From Candidatus Aminicenantota bacterium (GTDB lineage Bacteria; Acidobacteriota; Aminicenantia; Aminicenantales; JAFGBC01), in the NCBI GenBank assembly GCA_022867325.1, contig JALHUR010000013.1:1-38058 (forward strand): a stretch of DNA of 38,058 bases. Reading direction: 5' to 3'. Positions 1-8,301 of this stretch are shown one piece after another. The translations under genes were made by a program, and so were the position numbers. The notes under the pieces were generated by a model. That model searched no databases. It was not told the origin of the DNA and was given only the letters and a program-made list of their open reading frames with translations. Within the stretch, counting starts at the first letter, position 1; each line of letters starts with the position of its first letter.

Positions 1-102
1 AATAAGACGGCGATATCGCTCCTCGCTCTCCCGCAGCGCCTCCTCCGCCCGTTTGCGCAGGTCGGCGGAGCTAGGGTGTCCGGTTTTCTTCTTTTCGGTC
101 AT
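1..102 (-). CDS. N-terminus of a PAS-type sensor protein (runs off the window)
   Basis: Only the first 34 codons are present; the gene continues past the left edge. The start is the ATG at 102, preceded on the minus strand by a purine-rich AAAAGAGG stretch. The peptide opens with a basic segment (MTEKKKTGH) and ends in a helix with the pattern EEALRESEERYRRLI. That is the usual lead-in to a PAS domain in bacterial sensor kinases and PAS/GGDEF proteins. It lies 52 nt downstream of the C-terminal relic of a histidine kinase on the same strand, so this was probably a cluster of sensor genes. The output domain is not visible and cannot be named. Confidence 0.75.
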   Translation of the reverse strand, partial: MTEKKKTGHPSSADLRKRAEEALRESEERYRRLI

Positions 103-154
103 CTTGCGCCTCTTTTAATCATCATTGCCCCGGGGGGTCTCCGCAACCCGGACT

Positions 155-343
155 TCAGCCTCTTTCCTCTCGGCCGACTCGCCGCCTCGTCTTCGCCAGG
201 GTGAACCGGAACGTCGTGCCCTTGCCGGGGCCTTCCGATTCCACCCAGATCATGCCGCCGTGCAACTCTACGATCCGCCGCACCAGCGCCAGGCCGATGC
301 CCTCGCCCCCCGAGCCGAGATAACTCACGCCCACACTCCACAC
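155..343 (-). pseudogene. C-terminal relic of a sensor histidine kinase (ATPase end)
   Basis: The frame encodes the last part of a HATPase_c domain: [19 protein letters not shown] (the G2 box), then [18 protein letters not shown] and a short basic tail. The dimerisation helix, H box, N box and F box are absent. Upstream the frame runs directly into the stop of the abiEii gene at 344-346. Kinase-like sequence starts only near 325, so the nominal GTG at 343 is unlikely to be a real start. The matching N-terminal end of a PAS-type kinase lies on the same strand at 2012-2143, beyond the AbiE module. The simplest reading is one kinase gene whose middle was replaced by the toxin-antitoxin pair. A kinase without its His domain would be non-functional. 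Confidence 0.8.
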
Positions 344-1132
344 TCAAAGCCGCGGCACGATTTCGCGTTCGACAACCGCAAAGCCTGCTTCGAAATTGTA
401 ATCTGCTACGACGGGCAATAAATCCCCAAGATCGGCCGTGAATCCCGGATGCCGACGCTTCGCCGCCAGGTTCTCGACAAACTCCGCGCGACTCACCTGA
501 AGGCCCGCGAATTCCATGTATTTTCGAAATGCGCCGACGATCTGTTGTCCATCGGCCTTCCCCTCGGTCAGCCCGAGCCACAGATCGAACAGGTCCCGGC
601 CTTTCCGGCGTTGATACAGGGCGCGAAGCTTGGTCGCCAGAAGCTCGTTCAGGCTGAAGGTGGAAATGTCGCAATGCCCCGTGAACCAGGGCGATGTGAT
701 GGAGAACGGCTTCTTCTGCGCGCCCAGCACGGTAAAATGTTCCCTGGAGTTGATCTCCACTTTCAGCTTCAGGGGAATGACCGGAGGACTTTCGGACATC
801 ATGCGGTACGTCAGAGTGACCACACCCGGGCCTTGCTTCCTCTGCGGCGTCCCGAGGATGGGCGTCAGCGTATCTCTCAGCACATCAAAGATGGGTCCGA
901 TGGGCCCTCCTTCGATCTGCACGAGATCAATATCTTCCGAATAGCGGCGCGGCGGGCTGAAGAACAGCTTGTGCATCGCCGTGCCGCCGCGCAACACAAG
1001 ATGCTTCGACAAAACGGGATTTTTAAAGATTTCGACCATCGCGCGGCAGATGATCAAATCCTGCTCGACCTTTGCATCCGAACGCCAAGGGGCCTGCGCC
1101 CGCCACGCGTTGATGTAGGCCCTTGGAATCAC
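344..1132 (-). CDS. abiEii: AbiEii-family nucleotidyltransferase toxin
   Basis: The product (262 aa) matches the AbiEii/AbiGii family of nucleotidyltransferase-like toxins. The fold signature is clear: GGT at residues 49-51 in the context LRGGTAMHKLF, then RRYSEDIDL with acidic residues D67 and D69, and further on KLRAL.QRRKGRDLFDLW, the conserved distal motif. I chose the GTG at 1132 rather than an ATG at 1174. The GTG overlaps the abiEi stop as GTGA and is preceded by a strong GAGGGGGA ribosome site, which is typical translational coupling of antitoxin and toxin. In studied systems the toxin stops growth by modifying tRNA or related targets and is neutralised by AbiEi, giving phage-infection abortion. 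It is cytoplasmic. The gene ends exactly where the kinase relic begins. Confidence 0.92.
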   Translation of the reverse strand: MIPRAYINAWRAQAPWRSDAKVEQDLIICRAMVEIFKNPVLSKHLVLRGGTAMHKLFFSPPRRYSEDIDLVQIEGGPIGPIFDVLRDTLTPILGTPQRKQGPGVVTLTYRMMSESPPVIPLKLKVEINSREHFTVLGAQKKPFSITSPWFTGHCDISTFSLNELLATKLRALYQRRKGRDLFDLWLGLTEGKADGQQIVGAFRKYMEFAGLQVSRAEFVENLAAKRRHPGFTADLGDLLPVVADYNFEAGFAVVEREIVPRL

Positions 1133-1944
1133 GACAAATCCCCCTCGACCTCCGAGTTGATCCAGAGGTTCCATCGTTTATCGCGTATTGATCCCCGCAG
1201 CGGCAGGGAAGGTTCAAGCTTGGTCGGCAACGGCTTCTGCTTTGAAACCCAACAAGCCAACCGGCCGGCTTTTGCGCCGAAGGCGCTCTTATCCAACAGC
1301 CAACCCAATCGCTGCGCGGCGGCGACATGGCCGTCGATCTTCGCCGCCTCCACCAGCTTGATCGGGCTCAGAACTTCACCGAGTTCCTGCAGCACGGTCA
1401 GCACCTGGTCCAGCCCGCCAACCCGACGGCTGTATCGAATCAGGTCAATCGCGGTTGCCTCGGGGGTCGAAACGGGAATATAGCCGGTCACGCCCTTGAA
1501 CTGCTGAACCGGGGTTTCCTTGAGCTTGCTCTTGACCAGGAAACGTATGCCGACACCCCGGCATGCGATGTCACGCAGAGGACGGTCAGTAACCACTTGA
1601 TATCGCTGGGGACGCTGATGGGCGGCGCCGTGGTATTCCGCCGCGCTGAGCGCGCCAACGTAGAAAGGCCGCCCCAAGTGCTCCATGAGCTTCACGATGA
1701 ACCAGTCGGCGGGCACCACTCCCACGGCGGCATACTCCAGCGGCACGACGACATAGAACTTGCCATGGATTCGAGCAATCTTCTTCCTGGAGGACAGACG
1801 ACCGGCCGACCGATTGAAGGCCTTTCGGTTCAGCCCGAAAGCCTTCATGGCCTCGTCCCGAGTGAACGAGTACCGCCCCTGGGAGGGCAACGCCTCAACC
1901 CAAGCTTTAAAAGCTCCATTTTGCTTGCTTCCGGGCACTTTCAT
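1129..1944 (-). CDS. abiEi: AbiEi-family antitoxin / transcriptional regulator
   Basis: The product (271 aa) has the AbiEi layout. An N-terminal winged-helix segment (about residues 20-65, including FTRDEAMKAFGLNRKAFNRS and a wing near HGKFYVVVP) is followed by the AbiEi C-terminal domain with YVGALSAAEYHGAAHQRPQ and TPEATAIDLIRY, both characteristic of this family. AbiEi proteins bind inverted repeats in their own promoter and antagonise the AbiEii toxin without stable complex formation (type IV antitoxin). The upstream region contains a promoter overlapped by a perfect 14-bp palindrome, which fits autoregulation. The ATG at 1944 has only a weak ribosome site. The downstream toxin start overlaps this stop codon by four bases, so the two are one transcript. 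Confidence 0.92.
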   Translation of the reverse strand: MKVPGSKQNGAFKAWVEALPSQGRYSFTRDEAMKAFGLNRKAFNRSAGRLSSRKKIARIHGKFYVVVPLEYAAVGVVPADWFIVKLMEHLGRPFYVGALSAAEYHGAAHQRPQRYQVVTDRPLRDIACRGVGIRFLVKSKLKETPVQQFKGVTGYIPVSTPEATAIDLIRYSRRVGGLDQVLTVLQELGEVLSPIKLVEAAKIDGHVAAAQRLGWLLDKSAFGAKAGRLACWVSKQKPLPTKLEPSLPLRGSIRDKRWNLWINSEVEGDLS

Positions 1945-1972
1945 TTAGTTACCAGCCTAAGTATCTGTTTGC

Positions 1973-2010
1973 ATATGTATACATATAGCGTATCCAAATG
2001 TAAATATCAA
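1973..2010 (-). promoter_or_regulatory. abiE promoter with overlapping palindromic operator
   Basis: Read on the minus strand there is TTGATA (2010-2005), a 17-nt spacer and TATATG (1987-1982), a good sigma70-type promoter for abiEi. A perfect 14-bp palindrome, ATATGTATACATAT (1973-1986), covers the -10 element and the expected transcription start. This is where an autorepressor would bind, and AbiEi antitoxins are known to bind inverted repeats in their own promoters. The site lies entirely between the antitoxin start codon and the kinase relic at 2012. Confidence 0.7.
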
Positions 2011-2011
2011 C

Positions 2012-2143
2012 TTATTCGGCGACATCGAGCGCGTCTTTTGCCCGTTCGAGCGCGGCGATTTTGTGTCTGGCCGCGCGGAGTTCTTCGATGGGCCGGGCTT
2101 TGCTCTTGCGTTCATCCTCGCGGAGCACGGCTTTATTGTTCAC
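2012..2143 (-). pseudogene. N-terminal relic of a PAS-type sensor kinase
   Basis: A GTG start at 2143 (GAGGGAAA just upstream) opens 43 codons that stop at 2012-2014. The peptide is charged and helical: RKSKARPIEELRAARHKIAALERAKDAL. Heads of this kind (IEELR...RIAELE...EAL) precede the first PAS domain of many bacterial sensor kinases. The frame is cut off where a PAS domain would be expected, and the abiE promoter begins four bases later. Together with the HATPase end at 155-343 it looks like the other end of one kinase gene. It might still be translated as a short coiled-coil peptide, but I see no sign that it is a stand-alone gene. Confidence 0.65.
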
Positions 2144-2199
2144 TTTCCCTCATGAAACGCCCCCGGCCGGAATTCCATCAATCCCAGCTATCATCGTTT

Positions 2200-2228
2200 A
2201 GATTAATCCCATCGGTGATAGAAAGCAA
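2200..2228 (-). promoter_or_regulatory. Promoter of the broken sensor kinase
   Basis: On the minus strand TTGCTT (2228-2223), a 17-nt spacer and TAATCT (2205-2200) form a plausible sigma70 promoter. It lies 57 nt upstream of the GTG at 2143, so the relic kept its promoter. Transcription from it would run into the abiE promoter region. Confidence 0.45.
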
Positions 2229-2363
2229 GTCTTTAAAAAGGGCGATCATCTTTTCAAGCCGGGGGTGGAATAAAAAGGCGGCTGGTGCATAATACTTATG
2301 CCGGGAAAAGCCCCTGCGGAAAGCGGTCGTATGATCGTCATTTCCGGTGAAAGAAGGAAACGC

Positions 2364-5300
2364 ATGAAACATCGGATGCTTTTCGGTCTGGCTCTCTTGG
2401 TTGCGGCGGGAATCGCGATCTCCGGCCATCCGGACGCCCGGCAGGATATCTCTAAGGAAAGCCTGAAGGCGCAATATAACCTGTCCGGTCCGCTCAAGGA
2501 TATCGAGAATAAGGAGCTGGTGGTCGTCTTTTCCGAGGACATGATCGCCCTTGGGACAAATCCCGATGGCGCCGCTTTTCTCGAGATCACGCCGGCTTGC
2601 GCGGGCAGGTATACCTGGCGCGGCACCAAGACCCTGGCCTTCAGGCCGGAAGGCCGCTTTCGCTATTCCACCCGCTACCAGGCCGTGATACCGGCTGCGG
2701 TGCGTTCCCTGAACGGCAAGAAGCCGGATAAAGCGGTCAGCTGGGATTTCACGACGCCGCTGGCGGAGCCCAAGGAGTTCCGGCCGTCCTCGAAGAAGTA
2801 TTTCGACGATATCAGTCCTGAGGAGCGCTATTCCGACCTGGTTTGGGTGACCGGTTCATGGTTTTTGAGATTCAACCAGGCCGTCACGGCGGACGAGGTG
2901 CTGCGGGTGCTGAAGGTGGCGGAAAAGAAGGGCGGACGGCCGGCGGTCTTTTCCGTTATCTCCGCCGACGAATCCGTGGTCGAGATTGTCTTCGCCGCGC
3001 CCTTTCGGCGCGAGATGGAATACGAACTCCGGCTGTCCCGGGGGCTGCGCGGGAAAGAAGGCAATACCGGGACAACCAAGGATTTCGCCTTTTTTATCTC
3101 CACCATCCCGCCTTTTCGGTTGGAGACAGACAAGGACATTTCGATAGGCTGCGATGAGCCGAACCTGCGCCTGGAGTTTTCCAACGATTTGGCCGCCGAG
3201 GAGCTGTATGAAAAAAAATGGCGGCAGAGCTTGCGGCTGGAGCTGGAGAGAAAAGGAAACACCCGTCCGCTTTCCTTCGATTTGGACGTTTCCGGCGAGG
3301 CTCTCATCATCTCCATCAAGGAGTCTCTTTATCCGGGCGATCTTTTGCTCCTGAAATTGCCCCCTGACCTATTCAATAAATACGGCGAAACGCTCGGCGC
3401 GACCCCGGAAATGAAGATTCCGGTCTGCTCGGCGGCCCGGCCGATTCTGATCGCCAACCTTGAGTCCGAGCCGGCGCAATTGAGGTATAAAAGCATCAGG
3501 CAGGCCGAAGTCTCCCTTTTTAAGTTTTCAGATGATTTGCTCTTCGAGTTGAACGATCAGGAAGGACGTTATTATGGCTACGGCCGGGATGATGGACAAC
3601 TGGGGTTTTTATCGCAAGTGGCGCTCCAGAAAAAGCTTGTGGAGCGTCACAAAGCGGTTTTCTTGGAGGGAAAAGACGCGAATGAAACCCTGACCCGGAA
3701 ACTGGACTTCGAGAAAGAGCTGGGCGATAAAAACGGCTTTTTCGGCGTCTTGACCAAGCGGGCGCTGCCGTTCAATTCCTGCGGCGATTGGAGGTTGTAT
3801 CATTATCCCCTGGCTGAACCTTTCACTCTGCAGGTTGTGCACCGCCGCAGCAGCGATTTCCTGGTCCGCAGCGGCCCCGGCCAAATGCTGCTTTGGGCTT
3901 ACGACAACCGCAGCGGCGCCGGGGTCGAGGGCGGCGACGTCAAGCTGAGAAGGGGCGGTCAGGACATCGCGATCGGATCGACGGGAAAAGACGGATTGCT
4001 GCGGAGCGACGAGGAGATCAAGCGGGGCGATATTATAGTCATGCGCCGAGGGGAAAAGTCGGACCTGGCCTTCAAACGCGTCACCTCCGAGCCTTGGGAC
4101 AGGCGCCCCGATTTCCGGGCCGAGCTCTTCACCGACCGCGACTTTTACAAGCCCGGAGACGAGGTCCATATCGGCGGCGTTGTCCGCGAGTACAGCCAAG
4201 GCGGATTGGTTCGCTCCAGCCTCAAGCAAGTGACCCAGGAGCTGGTTGACCCCGAAGGCCAAAGCGTCCACACCCGGATCCTGAACCTGGATGACTGGGG
4301 CGGCTTTTACGCTTCCTACAGGTCGACGGCGGATGCCAAAAAAGGGCGCTACTCGGTCATTATCAAAGGAAGCGGACTATACCACAGCCGGTCGATCCGC
4401 ATCGATTATTACCAGCCCAATGTCTTTGAAGTGACCATCGGAAAAACCGAGGCCGTCTACACCCGCGCCGATACGTTTGCCGCCGCGGTTTCCGGGGCCT
4501 ATTTTTCCGGCAATCCCATGGCCGGCGACAAGTTGGTCTACGGCTTATCGACCTCTGCCTGGCCCGACATGTCCGGACTGGGGTCCAAAGAGGACCTATC
4601 CGGTTACCGTTTCGATCTGCATGAGCACTTCCGCCGGACCGATCCCGAATATAAAAAGGAGGCCGTTTTTGACCGCGGCGGCGCAGTTGCCGTTTCCATC
4701 CCTCTGAAGCATTATGGCTTGCTCAACCACGCCGCCGGTCTCCAATTCGCCGCCACCGCGAAGTCGGCGGAGGGCAAGGAATACACCGCCTCCTCATCGG
4801 CATTGATTCTTCCCGGGAAGCGGATTTGCGGCCTGAAGACGCCCTTCTACGCCGATGCCAAGAACGAGATCAAGGCGAAGATGCTTCTGCTGGATGATAA
4901 GGGGAAGCCGGCATCGGGAATGGTGCTCGTTTCGCTTTACAAACAGCGTTGGGTATCGGGGGAATGGCAGTTCAAACTGATCCAGGAGGGGATGGCGCTG
5001 AAGGTGGCGGAGGGAAAAAAGGAATATGCTTTCCGCGTGCCCGAGCCCGGCTATTACACTCTGAAAGCTGACGCCCGGGATGACGACGGCGTCGTCACGT
5101 CTTCCTCCTCCGAGTTCATGGCCTGGGATTATAGTTGGAAAAGCGAGGCCGAGGATCTGGAATTGCGTTCCGAGAGCGAGATTTGCCGCATCGGCGATGC
5201 TTTGACATGCTACCTGCAGTCTCCCCAGGAGGGGCAAGCCCTGGTGACGATCGAAACCGATCGTATTCTCGAGGCCTGGACGATCGATGTCCGAAAAACC

Positions 5301-8150
5301 ACGCCCATCGAGTTCAAGGTTAAAAAGGAGTATTTCCCGCGCTTCACCGTTCATGTCGGCGCGTTCTTCGGCGGCAGCCGCTGGGCTGAGGCCGAGCGAG
5401 AGTTCCGGGTCGAAGACGCCGCCCGGCGCCTGCTGGTTCGGATCGAGGCGCCCGAAGAGGTCAAACCCGCAAGCCGTCAGAAAGTTACGGTGCGCGTCGT
5501 CGATAACCGGGAGCAAGCCAGGAAAGCCAAAGTTTTTATCTATGCCGTGGACGAGGGCAATCTCTCCCTGACCGGCTACCGCACCCCCGGGTGGCACGAT
5601 TCCCTCTATTATCGTTCGCCCGTTAACCGTACGCACAACTTGTTTTCAAAGGACAATGCGCGCTGGATCTTCAACCGGCCCTTGATGGATATCAGTCTCT
5701 CCGGTGCCGGCATCTTCGGCTGCGTGATGATGCCCGACGGAACTCCGGTCGCCGACGCCACGGTCACATTGCGCAAGGAAAAGTCGGACCAGGTCTTTAA
5801 GGCCCGGACATCGGCGGCCGGCTACTACTTCTTCCCGAATCTCAAGGCCGCGGATTACGAGATCCGGGCCCAAAAGGGCGATCTTGCAACGATCCTGTAC
5901 ATGGTAGATTACGGCGGTCATAGGGAAGCCCGCGACATGATTCTCGTCCCCCGCGCCCTGGCCGATGAATGGAATGCGACAATTATGGAGGGCGGTATTG
6001 AAGGGGGTGTCGTGGGAGGCGTATTGGGCGGCGTTGTACAAGCCGTGCCGACGGCTCCGGCGGAAGCCAGAATGAGTTCGATGACGAGATCAAGGGAAAA
6101 GGGCGCCGGGGAAGAAGCGGATGTTTCCGGAATCCGCGTACGCAGCGATTTCCGGGAGGTCCTCTTCTTCAAGCTGGTGGAAACCGACGAGAGGGGAGAG
6201 GCGGCTCTGGATATCGAGACGTCCGACCTCCTTTCGACTTATCGCCTCATGACGGTGGCCTATACCGAAGACGCATATGGCAGCGCGGAAAAAAGGTTGC
6301 TCGTCTCCAAGGACGTCCTGCTGGCCGAGGCCATGCCCGAGTTCGCCCGGAGCGGCGACGCTTTCGCCGCCGGCGTCCAAGTTTCCAACCGCACCAAGGC
6401 GGCGCTTGAGGTCCAGGTTGTCGCCGAGCCCGTCGGGATTTCGATCTCCGGGGAAAAACAAAAACGGCTGACGATGGATGCAGTCAGCAACCTGCTCGTT
6501 TCCTTTGCCTTCCGCGCTGCGGCGCCGGCCGACGCCGAGATACGTTTCTATGCGCTTTCGGCCGCCGACAAGGACGGGCTTCTTAAGAAGCTTCCCGTAT
6601 CGGACAACCTTATATCAGAGTCGCAGCTCGATTTCGACAGCGGCAGCCGATTGAACAAGCGCATTCATCCGCCCGAGCGGGCCGAACAGCCGTTGCTGAG
6701 GCTGACGGTGGCGCCTTCGATCCTGAGGCCTGTGGGCAAGATCGCCGAAAAGCTGATTTTCTATCCCTATGAATGCCTGGAACAGCGCACGTCCAAGCTG
6801 ATGCCCTATTTGCTGTTGACGCCGGATTTGATTGGCCGGATGGGTTTGAAGGTGGATGCCGTCCAAGTGCGCCAGGCGGTCGATGAGTATATCCGGGTGT
6901 TACCCGAGTTTCTATCCGCAGACGGCGGGCTGTCCTATTACCGCGGCTCTTCCTGGTCATCCGACTACCTGACCGCATACGCGATCTGGGCCCTCCAACT
7001 GGCGCGCCGGGCCGATTACCGAGTGGACCCTCAGCTGCTTTCAGGTCTGGAAAACCACCTGGCCAAGGCCCGGCTTTCTCCCTATTGCGGAGCCTTTTTT
7101 CAGTTTATTCTGAGCCAGGATAAAAGGGCGAACCCGAAAGAGCTCGCCCGGCTGTACGAGACCCGTGACAAGCTGTCGCTTCCCGGCCAAGTCTTCCTCT
7201 ACCGCGCCCTGGGCTTTCAGCTTCAGGACCGCGAGAAACAATCGGTCATGGCCCGGGAGTTCGCTAACGGCCTGCAGGTGGAGGCCGACTTCGCCTACTT
7301 CGATGCCAAGGAATTCGCCTACGACCGTGACCTGCCGTTCTATTCGTCGCGCTACGGCACGGCGCTGCTGCTGCAAGCGTTGCTGGAATGGCAGGACGAT
7401 TTCGTCCTGGCGCCGAGGGTGATGAACTGGCTGCTGGAAGCGCCGCCTTATGCTTGGCACACCACGCAGACCAATTTCTGGATCCTGTATGCCGCGAGCG
7501 AATACGTCAAAAAAATCGAGAAGGGCGGCGCGACCCAAGCCCGGGCCGAGCTTTTAGGGAAGGTCGAGGAGAAAAAATTCGCCGGTCCGCGCGATGCTTG
7601 GAAAATCGAGAAGGATATTTCGACCCAGAAGGACGATTTCGACGTCAAAGTGAGCGGCGACCAAATGGTCTACTTGACGAGCGAGCTCAATTACAAGCTG
7701 CGGCTGCCCGGCGCGGAGAGCCGGGGCATCAAGGTTGCGCGCAACGTTTACGGCGAGGACGGCAAACCGGCGGCGGGTTTTAAAAAAGGCGAAACCTATA
7801 TGGTGGAGCTGCTGCTGGACCTGGACAAGGAGGTGCCCTACGCGGTCGTCGACGAGCCGCTGGCCGCCGGGTTCGAGGTGCTGCGCCGGGATATCGCCAC
7901 GACGCGCGAGCTGAAAGAGTTCAACAGCGGCTACGCCAAGCAATACCGGGACGCCTGGCTGCGTCAGGAGAATGCCGCCGACCACACCGTGTTTTATACT
8001 TACGGCTTACAGGGGAAGATCCGGGTCGTCTATTTCATGAAGGCGATGTATGCCGGGGTGTTCACCTGGCTGCCGGCCGTGGTCCAAGGCATGTACCACC
8101 CGCAGTACTTCGGCCGCTGCCCCACGCGCTCGGTAACGGTTACGGACTGA
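2364..8150 (+). CDS. Bacterial alpha-2-macroglobulin, thioester type, exported
   Basis: The 1928-residue product starts at the ATG at 2364, which has AGAAGGAAA upstream and opens a signal peptide (MKHRMLFGLALLVAAGIAISG). An in-frame ATG at 2298 lacks these. There is no lipobox Cys, so it is probably periplasmic and soluble. Recognisable parts are an MG1-like domain near 30-130, an MG2 domain with DRDFYKPGDEV near 592-602, an A2M domain near 1260-1310, and a thioester domain with CLEQ (Cys1471, Gln1474) in FYPYECLEQRTSKL. A carboxypeptidase-regulatory-like domain near 1115-1170 (DGTPVADATVTLRKE) and a Gly/Val-rich stretch at 1209-1226 lie where a bait region would be expected. Family members trap proteases by bait cleavage and thioester crosslinking. 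No pbpC partner adjoins it. A weak -10 (CATAAT, 2288-2293) lies upstream. Confidence 0.93.
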   Translation: MKHRMLFGLALLVAAGIAISGHPDARQDISKESLKAQYNLSGPLKDIENKELVVVFSEDMIALGTNPDGAAFLEITPACAGRYTWRGTKTLAFRPEGRFRYSTRYQAVIPAAVRSLNGKKPDKAVSWDFTTPLAEPKEFRPSSKKYFDDISPEERYSDLVWVTGSWFLRFNQAVTADEVLRVLKVAEKKGGRPAVFSVISADESVVEIVFAAPFRREMEYELRLSRGLRGKEGNTGTTKDFAFFISTIPPFRLETDKDISIGCDEPNLRLEFSNDLAAEELYEKKWRQSLRLELERKGNTRPLSFDLDVSGEALIISIKESLYPGDLLLLKLPPDLFNKYGETLGATPEMKIPVCSAARPILIANLESEPAQLRYKSIRQAEVSLFKFSDDLLFELNDQEGRYYGYGRDDGQLGFLSQVALQKKLVERHKAVFLEGKDANETLTRKLDFEKELGDKNGFFGVLTKRALPFNSCGDWRLYHYPLAEPFTLQVVHRRSSDFLVRSGPGQMLLWAYDNRSGAGVEGGDVKLRRGGQDIAIGSTGKDGLLRSDEEIKRGDIIVMRRGEKSDLAFKRVTSEPWDRRPDFRAELFTDRDFYKPGDEVHIGGVVREYSQGGLVRSSLKQVTQELVDPEGQSVHTRILNLDDWGGFYASYRSTADAKKGRYSVIIKGSGLYHSRSIRIDYYQPNVFEVTIGKTEAVYTRADTFAAAVSGAYFSGNPMAGDKLVYGLSTSAWPDMSGLGSKEDLSGYRFDLHEHFRRTDPEYKKEAVFDRGGAVAVSIPLKHYGLLNHAAGLQFAATAKSAEGKEYTASSSALILPGKRICGLKTPFYADAKNEIKAKMLLLDDKGKPASGMVLVSLYKQRWVSGEWQFKLIQEGMALKVAEGKKEYAFRVPEPGYYTLKADARDDDGVVTSSSSEFMAWDYSWKSEAEDLELRSESEICRIGDALTCYLQSPQEGQALVTIETDRILEAWTIDVRKTTPIEFKVKKEYFPRFTVHVGAFFGGSRWAEAEREFRVEDAARRLLVRIEAPEEVKPASRQKVTVRVVDNREQARKAKVFIYAVDEGNLSLTGYRTPGWHDSLYYRSPVNRTHNLFSKDNARWIFNRPLMDISLSGAGIFGCVMMPDGTPVADATVTLRKEKSDQVFKARTSAAGYYFFPNLKAADYEIRAQKGDLATILYMVDYGGHREARDMILVPRALADEWNATIMEGGIEGGVVGGVLGGVVQAVPTAPAEARMSSMTRSREKGAGEEADVSGIRVRSDFREVLFFKLVETDERGEAALDIETSDLLSTYRLMTVAYTEDAYGSAEKRLLVSKDVLLAEAMPEFARSGDAFAAGVQVSNRTKAALEVQVVAEPVGISISGEKQKRLTMDAVSNLLVSFAFRAAAPADAEIRFYALSAADKDGLLKKLPVSDNLISESQLDFDSGSRLNKRIHPPERAEQPLLRLTVAPSILRPVGKIAEKLIFYPYECLEQRTSKLMPYLLLTPDLIGRMGLKVDAVQVRQAVDEYIRVLPEFLSADGGLSYYRGSSWSSDYLTAYAIWALQLARRADYRVDPQLLSGLENHLAKARLSPYCGAFFQFILSQDKRANPKELARLYETRDKLSLPGQVFLYRALGFQLQDREKQSVMAREFANGLQVEADFAYFDAKEFAYDRDLPFYSSRYGTALLLQALLEWQDDFVLAPRVMNWLLEAPPYAWHTTQTNFWILYAASEYVKKIEKGGATQARAELLGKVEEKKFAGPRDAWKIEKDISTQKDDFDVKVSGDQMVYLTSELNYKLRLPGAESRGIKVARNVYGEDGKPAAGFKKGETYMVELLLDLDKEVPYAVVDEPLAAGFEVLRRDIATTRELKEFNSGYAKQYRDAWLRQENAADHTVFYTYGLQGKIRVVYFMKAMYAGVFTWLPAVVQGMYHPQYFGRCPTRSVTVTD

Positions 8151-8197
8151 TAGCTTATTCTAATTCTAACCGCTTATAACGTCCGATTCGGCTTCGC

Positions 8198-8254
8198 CTA
8201 CAGCTGCGGGTAGAGGAGCGCGTTGAGCAGGAACTTGGCGGTTCCCTTCCACGC
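8198..8254 (-). pseudogene. Last 18 codons of a lost M14 peptidase paralogue
   Basis: Read on the minus strand this short frame gives AWKGTAKFLLNALLYPQL and a stop. The intact M14 peptidase at 10746-13346 ends in HGTYKFLLNALLYPQI. The DNA is also clearly alike over about 45 bases. A TAG immediately upstream in frame shows nothing longer survives. It is on the same strand as the intact gene and lies 2.5 kb further along, between the alpha-2-macroglobulin and the FG-GAP gene. It probably marks a former tandem copy that was deleted, or the edge of a local duplication. Confidence 0.8.
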
Positions 8255-8301
8255 CTAAACCCCGTTTTCGGCATGCACATACGTCGGCGCGAAGGGGTGC
8301 C

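Noticed and set aside
449-2292. Plus-strand open frames across the AbiE genes
   Set aside because: They oppose abiEi and abiEii, which have family motifs, coupling and a promoter.
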